Assembly: GCA_034927445.1 (NCBI GenBank)
Contig: JAYFPZ010000014.1
Location: 1 to 64,000 of the forward strand
Source of the DNA: PHAA01 sp034927445
Lineage (GTDB): Bacteria > Bacillota > Syntrophomonadia > Syntrophomonadales > Syntrophomonadaceae
DNA length: 64,000 nucleotides
Reading direction: 5' to 3'
Shown here: positions 17,989-28,332 of the stretch, piece after piece
Position numbering within the stretch: position 1 is the stretch's first letter
Layout: every line of letters begins with the position of its first letter
Translations under genes and position numbers: made by a program
Notes under the pieces: generated by a model
What the model was told of the DNA's origin: nothing
The model's database searches: none
The model's input: only the letters and a program-made list of their open reading frames with translations

Positions 17989-20900
17989 ATGGCAGAAAAG
18001 AAATACAAACTACTGAATACTCTAAATGCAAACCCAGAAACTAATTCGTATGTTCTTCATTACTTAGATAAACAAGACAATAAGGAATTTGTTATTAAAC
18101 GTATTGAAGGGCTTGATAATCCACTTCTTGCAGCTATTTTTGATAAAGAAATACAAGCACTAAAACAGTTAAGACAATCGGAAAACATTGTAAAGCTTCT
18201 TGATTATCAAAAAGGAAAGAACAAAAAAGGTATTTATGAAGGACGAATATTTATTGAATATATAGACGGTAAAACGCTAGACAAATGCTGTACAGAGATT
18301 ATTTCCTTTACAGATATATTTAATACTATCAAACAACTAATAAGTGCTATTGAGTTCGCCCATGAAAAGGGTATCATACATAGAGACATAAACCCTAAAA
18401 ATATTATGCTTACTTTTGATCTATTTGTTAAGGTAATAGATTTTGGAATATGCAAGATAAAAGGCATGATTAGTAAAGGAACAACTTTCCAATTCGCGAC
18501 CAATAAATATGCTGCTCCCGAAGTACGTTATCATAGCGAGAATGCAACAGAACAAAGTGATATTTATTCGTTAGGTGCTGTTTTCTTCTATTTATTTACT
18601 AAAAAGGAGCCACCTGCCCCAGCTGATTTCAAAGATACCATACAGACAACCAGTGGAATAGATCCTAAAATGAAAGAAATTCTTTTAAGAATGACATGTA
18701 TAAACCCTGAAGAACGTTATGAAAACTTGATTGATTTAGAATCTGCCTTAGCCCCGTTGTACCAGAAATACTTGAAAAACGATGAGAAATATCACGTATC
18801 AGTCCCAATATCAAAATTTGATTATTTAAAAAGAAACAACCTTGTTTCTAAAACCAAAAACTTAAATGAGATAATGCAAGTTGACCTAATAACAAATTTT
18901 AGTGATGCTTACATGAACAAAGAAACTGAAGCCAACGATACAATTTATCTTTTCGATGGTCTATACTACAGCATGAAGTGTATTTATAATCCCGATACTA
19001 GTATATTTCAAGTTATTGAATTCAGGCGTTTGCCTTTAAACGTAAGAGAGAAGAATAAAAAAACATTCATGTATGTTTCAGGCCATTTCAATTTTATTTC
19101 AGCGAGTATTAGAACTGCATCAGAGAATAATTGCCATCAATTAATTAATAGGTTTAATGATCATTTTGATGCTATTCGATCAAAAAAAAATGTCCAAACT
19201 GAGTTTTTGCATCATTATGGGTTTTGGTATGAATTTCTTAAAATCATGGAAGACCATGCAAGGGACAGTGCACCGAGGTTTCAATATCACAAATATACAA
19301 TAGACGATGGGTTATATCATTTTCATCTAAAAAATGTGGCATATCTTTGCGACGATGATTTAACCGAAAATATTGAACTTGCATATGAACAATCCAAGCC
19401 CAATGATTCAGAAGAAAAAGATTTAAAAATCGTTGGTAAATTCCTGCATTATGCAGAGGACGGCAAAGTAATTGTAGTAAAACCAAGCATTAAAATAAAT
19501 AAGCCACCCAAGTATGGAATCCTATGCGTTAATTATAAACGAGAAATTGCCCAATATCAGCGTCAGAAAAGGGCTCTAGACGATTTTGTAAGAGAAGAAT
19601 ATTCTAGTACAGGTAACCTAAAGAGTATTTTTGTGGGTATCGACAAACCGAACATTTTCAGACGACCTGGTACCATAAGATTTTGCAATAGTAATCTTGA
19701 TCATACACAACAGATGGCAGTACAACGAATAATAGAAGCACGAGACATTGCATTAATTCAAGGCCCCCCCGGAACGGGGAAGACTAATGTAATAGTTGAG
19801 GTTATTCGCCAAGTTATTAGATCTAATAACACCAATCCGCAAATGCCTGAAAAAATATTATTGGTTTCTCAATCACATGCTGCAGTTGATAAAATACTCG
19901 AAGATTTAGATCCTTTTTTAGCCAATGTTAATACAGTACGTATAGGTTCGAATGATGACCTTTCAGATTTAGTAAAGGCTAAATATGGGATAGAGAATAA
20001 AAAAATAGAATGGTTACAAGAAGTCTTATATAAGAGTAAAGATAATCTTAAGAAATCAATAAAAAAATTACATATTGAATATGAGGACTTTGTTAAATAT
20101 GCGAATGCTATGGAAAATCTTGACGTAGAAGGAACCTCGGATGAAGAAAGCAACCAGTACAGTATTATTATCAAGGTTTTTAACGACAAATATGAAGCGA
20201 TAGCCGATAGTAATAGCATTAAAAGGTTACTTGCTCAAAATTGTTGGATTAAACAATTAGCAGAAACCGGTAACCTTGAGGAGTATTTTATTAAAAGTGC
20301 AAATATTGTTGCTGGTACTTGCTCCGGGTTCTCATCAAATCCATATATAAACGGAACAGTTTTTGATTACGTAATTGTTGACGAAGCTGCAAAAGCTACC
20401 CTACCGGAAATTCTGATACCACTTGTTCGGGCTACAAAAGTTGTATTAGTCGGTGACCATAAGCAATTGCCGCCAGTCTTTGACGAAGATATAATTCGTA
20501 ATTCACCCAAAGAGATAAACAAAGCTTCTTTGACAAAAGGAGGATTTGAAAAGATTTTTAATATGTTACCAGACGAAAGTAAACTTACACTCTCAACGCA
20601 ATATAGAATGCATCCAATTATTGGTGATATGATAAGCTCAGTATTTTATCCTGAAAATGATATTCAGAATGGAGTCAGTTTTGAGGAGAGAGAAAATAGT
20701 CTGCCATCTTACTATAATACAGCCATGTTATGGATTAGCACATCAGGTCAACCATTCGAAAAACGTAAGGAACGAAAAGATCGAAATGAAAAAGGAAAGG
20801 ACACTTATAATAACCATTTGGAAGCAAAACTGGTAGCAAAGGAAATAGCGAAGTTAAACGGGGAAATTGGAAATAAGGATTATACTGTGGCTGTTATAAC

Positions 20901-21228
20901 TCCATACCAGGCCCAAGTGAAATTGATTAAGCGAGAACTCCAAAAATTTGAGATAAATAATATTTCAGTTGACGTCAATACAGTTGATGCTTTTCAGGGC
21001 AGTCAAAAGGATATAATTCTCTATTCTACTGTGAGAAGCAATGAAAAACCTAAAATAGGTTTTCTCAGAGAGCAAGAAAGAGTTAATGTATCTTTTTCAA
21101 GATCAAGCCGACTACTTATAATTATTGGAGATTCTGTCTTCTTAAATAATAAACGCATTCAAAGAAATAAATTCCCGGAAATAATTAATTACATGAAAAG
21201 CCATCCTGACTATTGTCGTTTTTGTTAA
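17989..21228 (+). CDS. Ser/Thr protein kinase fused to an SF1 (Upf1-like) helicase
   Basis: A 1,079-residue fusion. Residues 1-260 are a eukaryotic-type kinase with Lys37, Glu54, HRD at 131-133, Asn138, DFG at 151-153 and APE at 176-178, so it looks catalytically complete. Residues 270-560 are unassigned. Residues 560-1079 are a superfamily 1 helicase: Walker A GPPGTGKT at about 592-599, DEAA at 798-801, GDHKQLPP, QYRMHP at 871-876, VDAFQGSQKD and VSFSRS. The gene is much more AT-rich than jetA-C. It is co-transcribed with the 21244 gene (15-base gap with AAAGGAG). Helicases of this group act on RNA, DNA or RNA-DNA hybrids. The fusion and its neighbourhood point to phage or plasmid defence, which is inference. 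Confidence 0.88.
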   Translation: MAEKKYKLLNTLNANPETNSYVLHYLDKQDNKEFVIKRIEGLDNPLLAAIFDKEIQALKQLRQSENIVKLLDYQKGKNKKGIYEGRIFIEYIDGKTLDKCCTEIISFTDIFNTIKQLISAIEFAHEKGIIHRDINPKNIMLTFDLFVKVIDFGICKIKGMISKGTTFQFATNKYAAPEVRYHSENATEQSDIYSLGAVFFYLFTKKEPPAPADFKDTIQTTSGIDPKMKEILLRMTCINPEERYENLIDLESALAPLYQKYLKNDEKYHVSVPISKFDYLKRNNLVSKTKNLNEIMQVDLITNFSDAYMNKETEANDTIYLFDGLYYSMKCIYNPDTSIFQVIEFRRLPLNVREKNKKTFMYVSGHFNFISASIRTASENNCHQLINRFNDHFDAIRSKKNVQTEFLHHYGFWYEFLKIMEDHARDSAPRFQYHKYTIDDGLYHFHLKNVAYLCDDDLTENIELAYEQSKPNDSEEKDLKIVGKFLHYAEDGKVIVVKPSIKINKPPKYGILCVNYKREIAQYQRQKRALDDFVREEYSSTGNLKSIFVGIDKPNIFRRPGTIRFCNSNLDHTQQMAVQRIIEARDIALIQGPPGTGKTNVIVEVIRQVIRSNNTNPQMPEKILLVSQSHAAVDKILEDLDPFLANVNTVRIGSNDDLSDLVKAKYGIENKKIEWLQEVLYKSKDNLKKSIKKLHIEYEDFVKYANAMENLDVEGTSDEESNQYSIIIKVFNDKYEAIADSNSIKRLLAQNCWIKQLAETGNLEEYFIKSANIVAGTCSGFSSNPYINGTVFDYVIVDEAAKATLPEILIPLVRATKVVLVGDHKQLPPVFDEDIIRNSPKEINKASLTKGGFEKIFNMLPDESKLTLSTQYRMHPIIGDMISSVFYPENDIQNGVSFEERENSLPSYYNTAMLWISTSGQPFEKRKERKDRNEKGKDTYNNHLEAKLVAKEIAKLNGEIGNKDYTVAVITPYQAQVKLIKRELQKFEINNISVDVNTVDAFQGSQKDIILYSTVRSNEKPKIGFLREQERVNVSFSRSSRLLIIIGDSVFLNNKRIQRNKFPEIINYMKSHPDYCRFC

Positions 21229-21243
21229 ATTAAAGGAGTATAT

Positions 21244-22578
21244 ATGCGTAAATCTATTGAGTTAATTAAAACAATGATTCCCCCAGAGTATCCAGGAAAC
21301 TCTTTTGTTAAGAGAGTGAAAGTATTCGTGCCCTATAAAGAGCTTGGGATAAACATACTCGAACGAAGCGAAACTCGCTTATCTTTGGTATATGAAACAG
21401 TTCTCAAGCTCTTAGATCTAGGACAAAAAGACGCTGTTGAAATGTCTGAAAATCTTGGGATTGATTTCAATATTTTTAGAGAAATACTTGCAGAGCTTTC
21501 TTTTAGTAACTTATTGTCTTCTTCAGATATGAAGCTGGTCTTAACAAATAAGGGAAAAGAAGCTCTCCATCAATTGAAGAACATATCGATAAAAAGAGCT
21601 CAGATGAACAGAATATTTGTAAACACCATTACAGGGTCAATAGAATTAGAAGAGCAATATGTTAGCAAGATCAATTATGGTAGTATGTGCTTAAATTTTG
21701 ATACTAATTATGATATTGATTTCCTTAGAAAGCAGTTTAACACGCTTGAATCGATTTATTTCAGAAGTAGGAAGAATGAATATGACGAACTGAGCTTGGA
21801 GTCCAAGAAAAGTACGCTATATAGGTTAATTGATCTTGAATATCAAGAATCAAGATATAAAGTATTAAACTGTTTTGTATACTTGAATGATGACGATAAA
21901 TCGTTATCTGTAATATTTGATAAAGATACTGATGGAGTACTGGCAAATGTGTTACTTCAACAAATCAATGGCGGCATAGTGGACGTACAATACTTATTTG
22001 AGCGGAACCGCGAATTTATTGATTACTATAAGGGTAAAGATAAAGTTATTTTGGATTCAACAATGTTGGACAACCTGAAAGACTTCTTACAGGCCGTTGA
22101 ATTAAAATCAAAAGGGGCTTTAACAGACCTCGAAATAGAATCATATTACAACAAAGACCGTTATTTACTGGACGGAGAAATAAATGAGATTTTTGCGGAT
22201 ATTAAGTATTATAATCCTAAGGAGATTATAATTTCATCTCCTCGAATGCTCACATTTCTACAAAATTACGATATAAAAGATTTACTTTTTAGTAGCCAAA
22301 AGAATACAAAAATTAAGCTCATTTATAATTCCAACGAGTATAGACTTGGCAATCAGATTGAGTGGATTAAATCCAATATTAAAAATCATGAGAATATCGT
22401 TTTTATTGATAGCCAGGATAAACTGACTAAAACTACCATAGTATTTTCGCCTAGCTTTGTTATTAACTCTGAATTTGAATTATATTGTGACAATAAACTC
22501 AGGTTTATATCTAAGGAGATCTCTTGCGTATCATTTGATTATAAAAAAGTTCAACAACATGTTGCATCATTAAAATGA
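21244..22578 (+). CDS. Unrecognised 444-residue partner of the kinase-helicase
   Basis: No firm family is recognised. Residues about 45-125 look like a winged-helix domain (VYETVLKLLDLGQKDAVEMS; GIDFNIFREILAELSFSNLL). The C-terminal 150 residues alternate strand and helix (EIIISSPRMLTFLQNYDIKD; IKLIYNSNEYRL) and recall a phospholipase-D-like fold, but no HKD motif is present. Start behind TTAAAGGAGTATAT, 15 bases after the kinase-helicase stop, same AT-rich composition. It probably works with that protein, as DNA-binding sensor or effector. Confidence 0.75.
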   Translation: MRKSIELIKTMIPPEYPGNSFVKRVKVFVPYKELGINILERSETRLSLVYETVLKLLDLGQKDAVEMSENLGIDFNIFREILAELSFSNLLSSSDMKLVLTNKGKEALHQLKNISIKRAQMNRIFVNTITGSIELEEQYVSKINYGSMCLNFDTNYDIDFLRKQFNTLESIYFRSRKNEYDELSLESKKSTLYRLIDLEYQESRYKVLNCFVYLNDDDKSLSVIFDKDTDGVLANVLLQQINGGIVDVQYLFERNREFIDYYKGKDKVILDSTMLDNLKDFLQAVELKSKGALTDLEIESYYNKDRYLLDGEINEIFADIKYYNPKEIIISSPRMLTFLQNYDIKDLLFSSQKNTKIKLIYNSNEYRLGNQIEWIKSNIKNHENIVFIDSQDKLTKTTIVFSPSFVINSEFELYCDNKLRFISKEISCVSFDYKKVQQHVASLK

Positions 22579-22620
22579 TATTTCTGCAATTGTTAATAGT
22601 AGCAGGAAAATATTATAATA

Positions 22621-22880
22621 TTGCAGCTAAACCTGGAAGAGAGGCGGATTATTAATGCCAAATCGAACGGGCATACTTTGATAAAACGTTTGGCTGGTTC
22701 TGGGAAAACAACTATAGTTATTAACCGCCTACCGGTTTTATTATATGAGTACTGCTTTGATGTGGACGAGCAAACTTTATTGCTTACCTACAATAAAACC
22801 CTGGTCAATTATTTCAAGTTTGAACAAAACGAAATAATTAAAGGAAATATGCCTAAATATGGAGAATTCCAACACTGTAA
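22621..22880 (+). pseudogene. 5-prime fragment of a UvrD-like SF1 helicase
   Basis: From a TTG at 22621 the first 85 codons clearly read as the start of a UvrD/Rep-like helicase: LNLEERRIINAKSNGHTLIK, then LAGSGKTT (Walker A), then TLLLTYNKTLVNYFKF (motif Ia). After GEFQHCK the similarity ends and the frame runs into unrelated sequence up to 22962. The remaining helicase motifs are missing. The fragment follows the 444-residue gene by 42 bases and was probably the third gene of that module before a deletion joined it to the recQ-type gene. Confidence 0.65.
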
Positions 22881-22933
22881 AAAACATACTGTATTGTTAA
22901 TGCTTAACGTGTTTTTTGAGTGGGGGACAGCAC

Positions 22934-25900
22934 TTGTTTTCTATTGCATTTATCGATACTGAAATAGAGCCCAAGAGTGGAAGGATTCTCGATATCGGCG
23001 GCGTTAAAGAAGATGACAGTTCCTTTCACTCTAATTCTGTTGCTGACTTCACTCAGTTTATGCGGGGGTCACAGTATATTTGCGGGCATAACATCTTCAA
23101 TCATGACTTGAAATACGTTCAGGGTGCGGTTAAAGCTGCAGATATAAATGAGTCCAATATAATCGATACATTGTTTCTTTCACCACTTCTGTTTCCGACC
23201 AAACCATATCATGCTCTCCTCAAGGATGATAAGCTGCAAACTGAAGATATTAACAATCCATTAAATGATTCAATTAAGGCCAAAGACCTATTCTTTGACG
23301 AAGTTACCGCCTTTCACCAGACAGACCATGCATTAAAACAAATCTATTATTGCCTGTTACGCGACAAGAAGGAGTTTCGCGCCTTCTTTGATTGCGTTGG
23401 CTATAAAGAAGATAGTTCAGATATAGAGAATTTGATTCGAGATAAGTTTCATGCCCAGATCTGTGAAAAAGCTGATCTTCAGCAGTTTATAGTAGAAAAC
23501 CCGATTGAATTGGCCTACTGCTTAGCTCTGATCAATGCAAATAATCGATATTCAATTACTCCGCCGTGGGTATTGAAGAATTTTCCGGATGTCGAACGGA
23601 TCATGTATTTATTAAGAAGCAAACCGTGTATGGAAGGTTGTGCCTACTGCAATAGTGCGCTGGATATTCATCAGGGGTTGAAACGATATTTTGGCTTTGA
23701 TGCCTATAGAACCTACGCGGGAGAACCTTTACAAGAGAAAGCCGTGAAGGCTGCCGTTGCAAATAAATCACTTCTGGCGGTATTTCCTACCGGTGGGGGC
23801 AAGTCACTTACCTTTCAGATACCGGCCTTGATGAGTGGGGTAAATGCGAAAGGTTTGACGGTTATTATTTCACCTTTGCAGTCTTTGATGAAGGACCAGG
23901 TTGATAACCTGGAAAAGACCGGGATCACAGATGCGGTTACGATTAATGGTTTGCTTGATCCGATTGAGCGGGCTAAATCCTTTGAGAGGGTTGCGGATGG
24001 TTCGGCTGCTATACTCTATATCTCACCGGAATCGTTGCGCTCCAGGACCATTGAACATTTGCTCTTGGGGAGAAATGTGGTTCGGTTCGTCATAGACGAA
24101 GCCCACTGTTTTTCCTCATGGGGTCAGGATTTTCGCGTTGACTATTTATATATAGGTGATTTCATCAGATCTCTGCAGGAGAAGAAACATTTTGCCGATG
24201 GAATCCCGGTTTCCTGCTTCACTGCCACCGCCAAACCTAAAGTTATCGAGGATATCTGCAAGTATTTCGCGGATAAGCTGAATCTTGAGCTTGAGATTTA
24301 TTCCGCCAATTCTGCCCGGGAGAATCTGCGCTATCGGGTGTTCGAAAGAGAGAGCGAAGTAGAAAAATACAATACGACCCGGGATTTGCTGCAGGAAAAA
24401 AACTGCCCCACCATAATCTACGTGTCCAGCACCAAAAAAGCCTATGATTTGGCGGAAAGACTCGCCAACGATGGCTTTCAAGCCAAACCCTATCATGGCA
24501 AGATGGATAAGCAGGAAAAGTCAGCCAACCAGGATGCATTTATAAGCGGTGAGGTGCAGATCATGGTTGCTACCTCTGCCTTTGGCATGGGGGTGGACAA
24601 AAAAGATGTAGGGATGGTCATTCACTACGAGATATCCAATTCTCTGGAGAACTATATCCAGGAAGCCGGCAGGGCAGGACGGGACGAAAATATATCGGCC
24701 GACTGCTTTGTGTTGTTTAATGATGATGATCTGAGCAAGCACTTCATTCTTCTTAACCAAACCAAGCTGAGCATTCAAGAAATCCAGCAAGTATGGAAAG
24801 CCATTAAAGACATCACCGGATTTCGGGCCAAAGTGTCCCAATCAGCCCTGGAGATTGCCAGCAAAGCGGGCTGGGATGATAACATCATGGAAGTGGAAAC
24901 CAGGGTAAAAACGGCAATTACAGCGTTGGAAGAGGCTGGTTATCTGAAAAGAGGCCAGAATATGCCGCGGGTATTTGCGGATAGTATTCTCTCTAAAAAT
25001 GCCCAAGAAGCAATCGAAAAAATAAATGCCTCTGATAGATTTGACGACAAGCAAAAGATACAGGCTACTCGCATCATTAAGAGTCTCATTTCAAGCCGAA
25101 GCAGACAACTGGGAGACGATGCAGCCGAAGCAAGAGTTGATTATATCTCGGACCATTTGGGAATTGACACCGAAGATGTCATACAAATTGTCAATCTTCT
25201 GCGGGAAGCAAAGATTTTGGCCAGCACCAAAGACCTGTCAGTTTATATTAAGAAGAAAGAAAACAAAAACCGCTCCCTGAATATATTGAAATCGTTCTGG
25301 CAAATCGAAAGTTATTTACTGACGGTGTTAACCAATGAGGAAGAAATCTATCATCTGAAGGAGCTTAATGAAAAGGGGCAGGAATACGGCTGTAAGGACA
25401 TAGACCCCACCAAGCTCAAAACGATCCTTAATATCTGGGCGATTAAACATTGGATAAAAAAACAAACGGTTGATTATTCGAACAATCATGTTGCGGTTCT
25501 GTGTCTGTATGACAATGAAACCCTTCAGCAAAAGGCTGCCAATCGTTATGAACTGGCGCGGTTTATTGCCCAGTATCTGTATGATAAAAGCATTAAGAGT
25601 CCTGCCGCTGATGAAACCGGGCATGAGGATGTTTTGGTTGAGTTCTCGGAATTGGAACTGAAAGAGGAATTCGAACACGCATCAACCCTTTATGGAAAAA
25701 AGGTAACCCTCGAAGAAATAGAGGATGCCCTTTTTTACTTGTCCAGAATTGATGCCTTGAAAATCGAGGGCGGCTTCATGGTGGTCTATAATGCCTTGAC
25801 GATAGAGCGGCTGGAGCTGGACAATCGAAAACGGTACAAACTCGAGGATTATCAGAAGCTCAACCAGTTTTATGAAAATAAAGTGCAGCAAATCCATATC

Positions 25901-27778
25901 GTCGGGGAATATGCCCGGAAAATGATTGAGAATTACCGGGCGGCACTGGAATTTGTAGATGATTATTTCCGGCTTAACTATAGTTCTTTTTTAAATAAAT
26001 ACTTTAAAGGCAGCCGCTCAACTGAAATAAAACGGAGCATAACGCCGGCTAAGTTTGAACAGCTTTTTGGCGCATTGTCCCCAACCCAATTGAAGATTAT
26101 CAATGATGACCAATCCAAATACATTGTGGTAGCTGCTGGACCCGGCAGCGGCAAGACCAGGATTCTGGTGCATAAGCTGGCATCCCTTCTCTTAATGGAA
26201 GATGTCAAGCATGAACAATTGCTGATGGTCACTTTTTCGAGGTCGGCGGCGACTGAATTCAAAAAGCGTTTAATCCAGCTAATCGGCCCTGCTGCGCATT
26301 ATGTTGAAATAAAAACCTTTCATTCCTATTGCTTCGATTTATTGGGTCGCGTCGGTACGATCGAAAAATCAGAGGAAATCATTCAAGAGACGATCAGGCG
26401 AATCAGGAATGGTGAAGTTGAAGCCAGCCGAATTACAAAAACGGTTTTGGTCATTGACGAGGCGCAGGACATGGATGCCAATGAGTTTGCCCTCATTCAG
26501 GTGTTAATGGATCAAAATGAGGATATGCGGGTAATCGCGGTTGGCGATGACGACCAGAATATCTATGCATTCCGAGGTGCAAGTTCCAAATATTTGGAGC
26601 ATATGATCCGGGAAAATCAGGCGGCAATGTACGAACTGATAGAAAATTACAGGAGTAAAAGCAATCTGGTTGATTTTACGAACCAATTCGTTAGCAGAAT
26701 TCCCAATAGGTTGAAGAGCACTCCGATCATTGCTAACCAGAGCGACAAAGGATCAATCAAGCTGGTTCGTTACAGAAGTTCTAACCTCATTACCCCCTTG
26801 GTTGACGACATCCTGGCGGCTGAGCTGGCTGGATCTAATTGTGTTTTGACCAAGACCAATGACGAAGCGTTGCAGATAACCGGGTTGCTCCTGAAAAATG
26901 GCATGCAGGCTAAACTGATTCAGTCAAATGACGGATTCAATCTGTATAACCTCCTGGAAATCAGGTTTTTCCTAAGCAGGCTGTTTTTGGATGAGGGCAT
27001 CTATACGATCAGTGATGATGTCTGGGATCAGGCTAAACAAGAGCTCAGAGAGAGATTCCCCAACAGTTTGAATCTGGAAACGGTCAATAACATCATCAAG
27101 GATTTCGAGACGACCAATCCCAAGATTAAATATAAATCGGATCTGGAGATTTTTATTCGTGAATCAAAACTGGAAGACTTCGCTGGCGAAAACATAGAAA
27201 CAATATTTGTTTCCACTATTCACAAGGCCAAAGGAAGGGAGTTTGATAACGTGTTTTTGGTCTTGGATAAGTTTAACCCGGTGATGGACGAAGCCAAACG
27301 GCAGCTGTATGTTGCCATGACCAGAGCCAAACGTAATCTTACTATTCACTATAATGGAAATTATCTCGATTACATAAGGACAGAGGGACTGGCGGTCTAT
27401 AGTAATCCTAATATGTTCCCCCCGCCGGCTCACCTGGCTATGCAATTAACATATAGGGATGTATGGCTGGACTTCTTCCTATCACGCCAAAAATTAATTT
27501 CCCACTTTACAAGTGGCGAAAGACTCACTTTTGATGGGGATTGCTGCCGCCATTCCCAAGGAGAAACGGTATTAAAGTTTTCCAAACAGCTGATGAAACA
27601 AATAGAGAATCTGAAGAAAAAGAATTATGCACCCAAAACCGCAAAGATCAGATTTATTGTGTTTTGGCAGAAAGAAGACGCCGAACAGGAGATTAGAATT
27701 ATTTTGCCGGAACTTGAATTTGAAAAAGCTGAGGATCTCAGGAATAGCCAATATGGTGAAGGCTTATTCAGAGCATAG
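22934..27778 (+). CDS. Exonuclease-RecQ-UvrD helicase fusion
   Basis: A 1,614-residue protein. Residues 1-200 resemble a DEDD 3-prime-5-prime exonuclease (IAFIDTEIEP, ICGHNIFNHDLKY), though the last acidic motif is not obvious. Residues about 265-640 are a RecQ helicase (FPTGGGKS near 281, DEAH near 389, GMGVDKKDV, QEAGRAGRDE). A helical region follows. Residues 1040-1520 are a complete UvrD-like helicase (AAGPGSGKT near 1066, VIDEAQDMD, GDDDQNIYAFRGA, STIHKAKGREFDNVF, YVAMTRAKR). TTG 22934 behind GGGGGA gives the expected family N-terminus; a TTG at 22916 is less likely. It probably unwinds and trims DNA in repair or against foreign DNA. Confidence 0.87.
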   Translation: MFSIAFIDTEIEPKSGRILDIGGVKEDDSSFHSNSVADFTQFMRGSQYICGHNIFNHDLKYVQGAVKAADINESNIIDTLFLSPLLFPTKPYHALLKDDKLQTEDINNPLNDSIKAKDLFFDEVTAFHQTDHALKQIYYCLLRDKKEFRAFFDCVGYKEDSSDIENLIRDKFHAQICEKADLQQFIVENPIELAYCLALINANNRYSITPPWVLKNFPDVERIMYLLRSKPCMEGCAYCNSALDIHQGLKRYFGFDAYRTYAGEPLQEKAVKAAVANKSLLAVFPTGGGKSLTFQIPALMSGVNAKGLTVIISPLQSLMKDQVDNLEKTGITDAVTINGLLDPIERAKSFERVADGSAAILYISPESLRSRTIEHLLLGRNVVRFVIDEAHCFSSWGQDFRVDYLYIGDFIRSLQEKKHFADGIPVSCFTATAKPKVIEDICKYFADKLNLELEIYSANSARENLRYRVFERESEVEKYNTTRDLLQEKNCPTIIYVSSTKKAYDLAERLANDGFQAKPYHGKMDKQEKSANQDAFISGEVQIMVATSAFGMGVDKKDVGMVIHYEISNSLENYIQEAGRAGRDENISADCFVLFNDDDLSKHFILLNQTKLSIQEIQQVWKAIKDITGFRAKVSQSALEIASKAGWDDNIMEVETRVKTAITALEEAGYLKRGQNMPRVFADSILSKNAQEAIEKINASDRFDDKQKIQATRIIKSLISSRSRQLGDDAAEARVDYISDHLGIDTEDVIQIVNLLREAKILASTKDLSVYIKKKENKNRSLNILKSFWQIESYLLTVLTNEEEIYHLKELNEKGQEYGCKDIDPTKLKTILNIWAIKHWIKKQTVDYSNNHVAVLCLYDNETLQQKAANRYELARFIAQYLYDKSIKSPAADETGHEDVLVEFSELELKEEFEHASTLYGKKVTLEEIEDALFYLSRIDALKIEGGFMVVYNALTIERLELDNRKRYKLEDYQKLNQFYENKVQQIHIVGEYARKMIENYRAALEFVDDYFRLNYSSFLNKYFKGSRSTEIKRSITPAKFEQLFGALSPTQLKIINDDQSKYIVVAAGPGSGKTRILVHKLASLLLMEDVKHEQLLMVTFSRSAATEFKKRLIQLIGPAAHYVEIKTFHSYCFDLLGRVGTIEKSEEIIQETIRRIRNGEVEASRITKTVLVIDEAQDMDANEFALIQVLMDQNEDMRVIAVGDDDQNIYAFRGASSKYLEHMIRENQAAMYELIENYRSKSNLVDFTNQFVSRIPNRLKSTPIIANQSDKGSIKLVRYRSSNLITPLVDDILAAELAGSNCVLTKTNDEALQITGLLLKNGMQAKLIQSNDGFNLYNLLEIRFFLSRLFLDEGIYTISDDVWDQAKQELRERFPNSLNLETVNNIIKDFETTNPKIKYKSDLEIFIRESKLEDFAGENIETIFVSTIHKAKGREFDNVFLVLDKFNPVMDEAKRQLYVAMTRAKRNLTIHYNGNYLDYIRTEGLAVYSNPNMFPPPAHLAMQLTYRDVWLDFFLSRQKLISHFTSGERLTFDGDCCRHSQGETVLKFSKQLMKQIENLKKKNYAPKTAKIRFIVFWQKEDAEQEIRIILPELEFEKAEDLRNSQYGEGLFRA

Positions 27779-28080
27779 CGGGTTTGTGGGAGAAGTAATG
27801 TTAAATGCTTTCATGCCAATTGAAAACTATGAAAATAACAAATTAATTGATTCTCAACACCCATCCATTCACATTAAAGGCTATTTGAACGAAGTAAAAG
27901 AATTAAACCATTTTGAAGAAGGTTGGGGCAGTTAGTAGTTTTTTGTATTGCGTATAAATAACATTCAGCGCAGTGCCAAATCCAGCCATTTCTAGGATTA
28001 GAATTAGTCCTAGAATCTACTCGCAAAATTTTAGAGTTGCTAGAACTATCTTGGTTAGAATTCTTTAAAGCTGGACTACA
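27779..28080 (+). other. Gap with possible remnant of an XRE-type gene
   Basis: No complete gene. The plus-strand stretch at about 28020-28080 reads TRKILELLELSWLEFFKAGL, which resembles the end of an XRE regulator such as the one at 28812 (NALNLTWSEFFKEV). A palindrome TAGGATTAGAATTAGTCCTA lies near 27995. This supports decayed sequence rather than active genes. Confidence 0.35.
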
Positions 28081-28332
28081 CTCACCGCCGGGACGAAATC
28101 TTTGGATTATACTTTTGGACGGGTAACAGTACCCCAAGGGTGTCTTTTAGTTCTGGGTGATAATTGAAATAATAGCTATGATAGCCATGAATGGAATGAA
28201 TGGCTGACCCAAGACCGGCTGATGGGTAAAGCCATAGCTATATATTGGCCGTTTGACCAGCTTAGGCTTTTACCCCGAGAAGTTTCCTTCGAAAAAGAAT
28301 TACGCTGGCTTATGTTTATGATAGTGCAATAA
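28081..28332 (+). pseudogene. C-terminal remnant of type I signal peptidase
   Basis: In one frame the stretch reads FGRVTVPQGCLLVLGDN, then a TGA, then NNSYDSHEWNEWL and GKAIAIYWPFDQLRLLP. These are the conserved C-terminal boxes of a type I signal peptidase (S26 family: LGDN.NNS.DS and GKA...WP). The catalytic Ser and Lys boxes and the membrane anchor are absent and a stop interrupts the frame, so it is a dead fragment. Confidence 0.65.

Noticed and set aside
27627..27935. Plus-strand frame of 102 codons at the end of the RecQ fusion
   Set aside because: It mostly overlaps the fusion gene in another frame, and the non-overlapping tail has no ribosome binding site or similarity.
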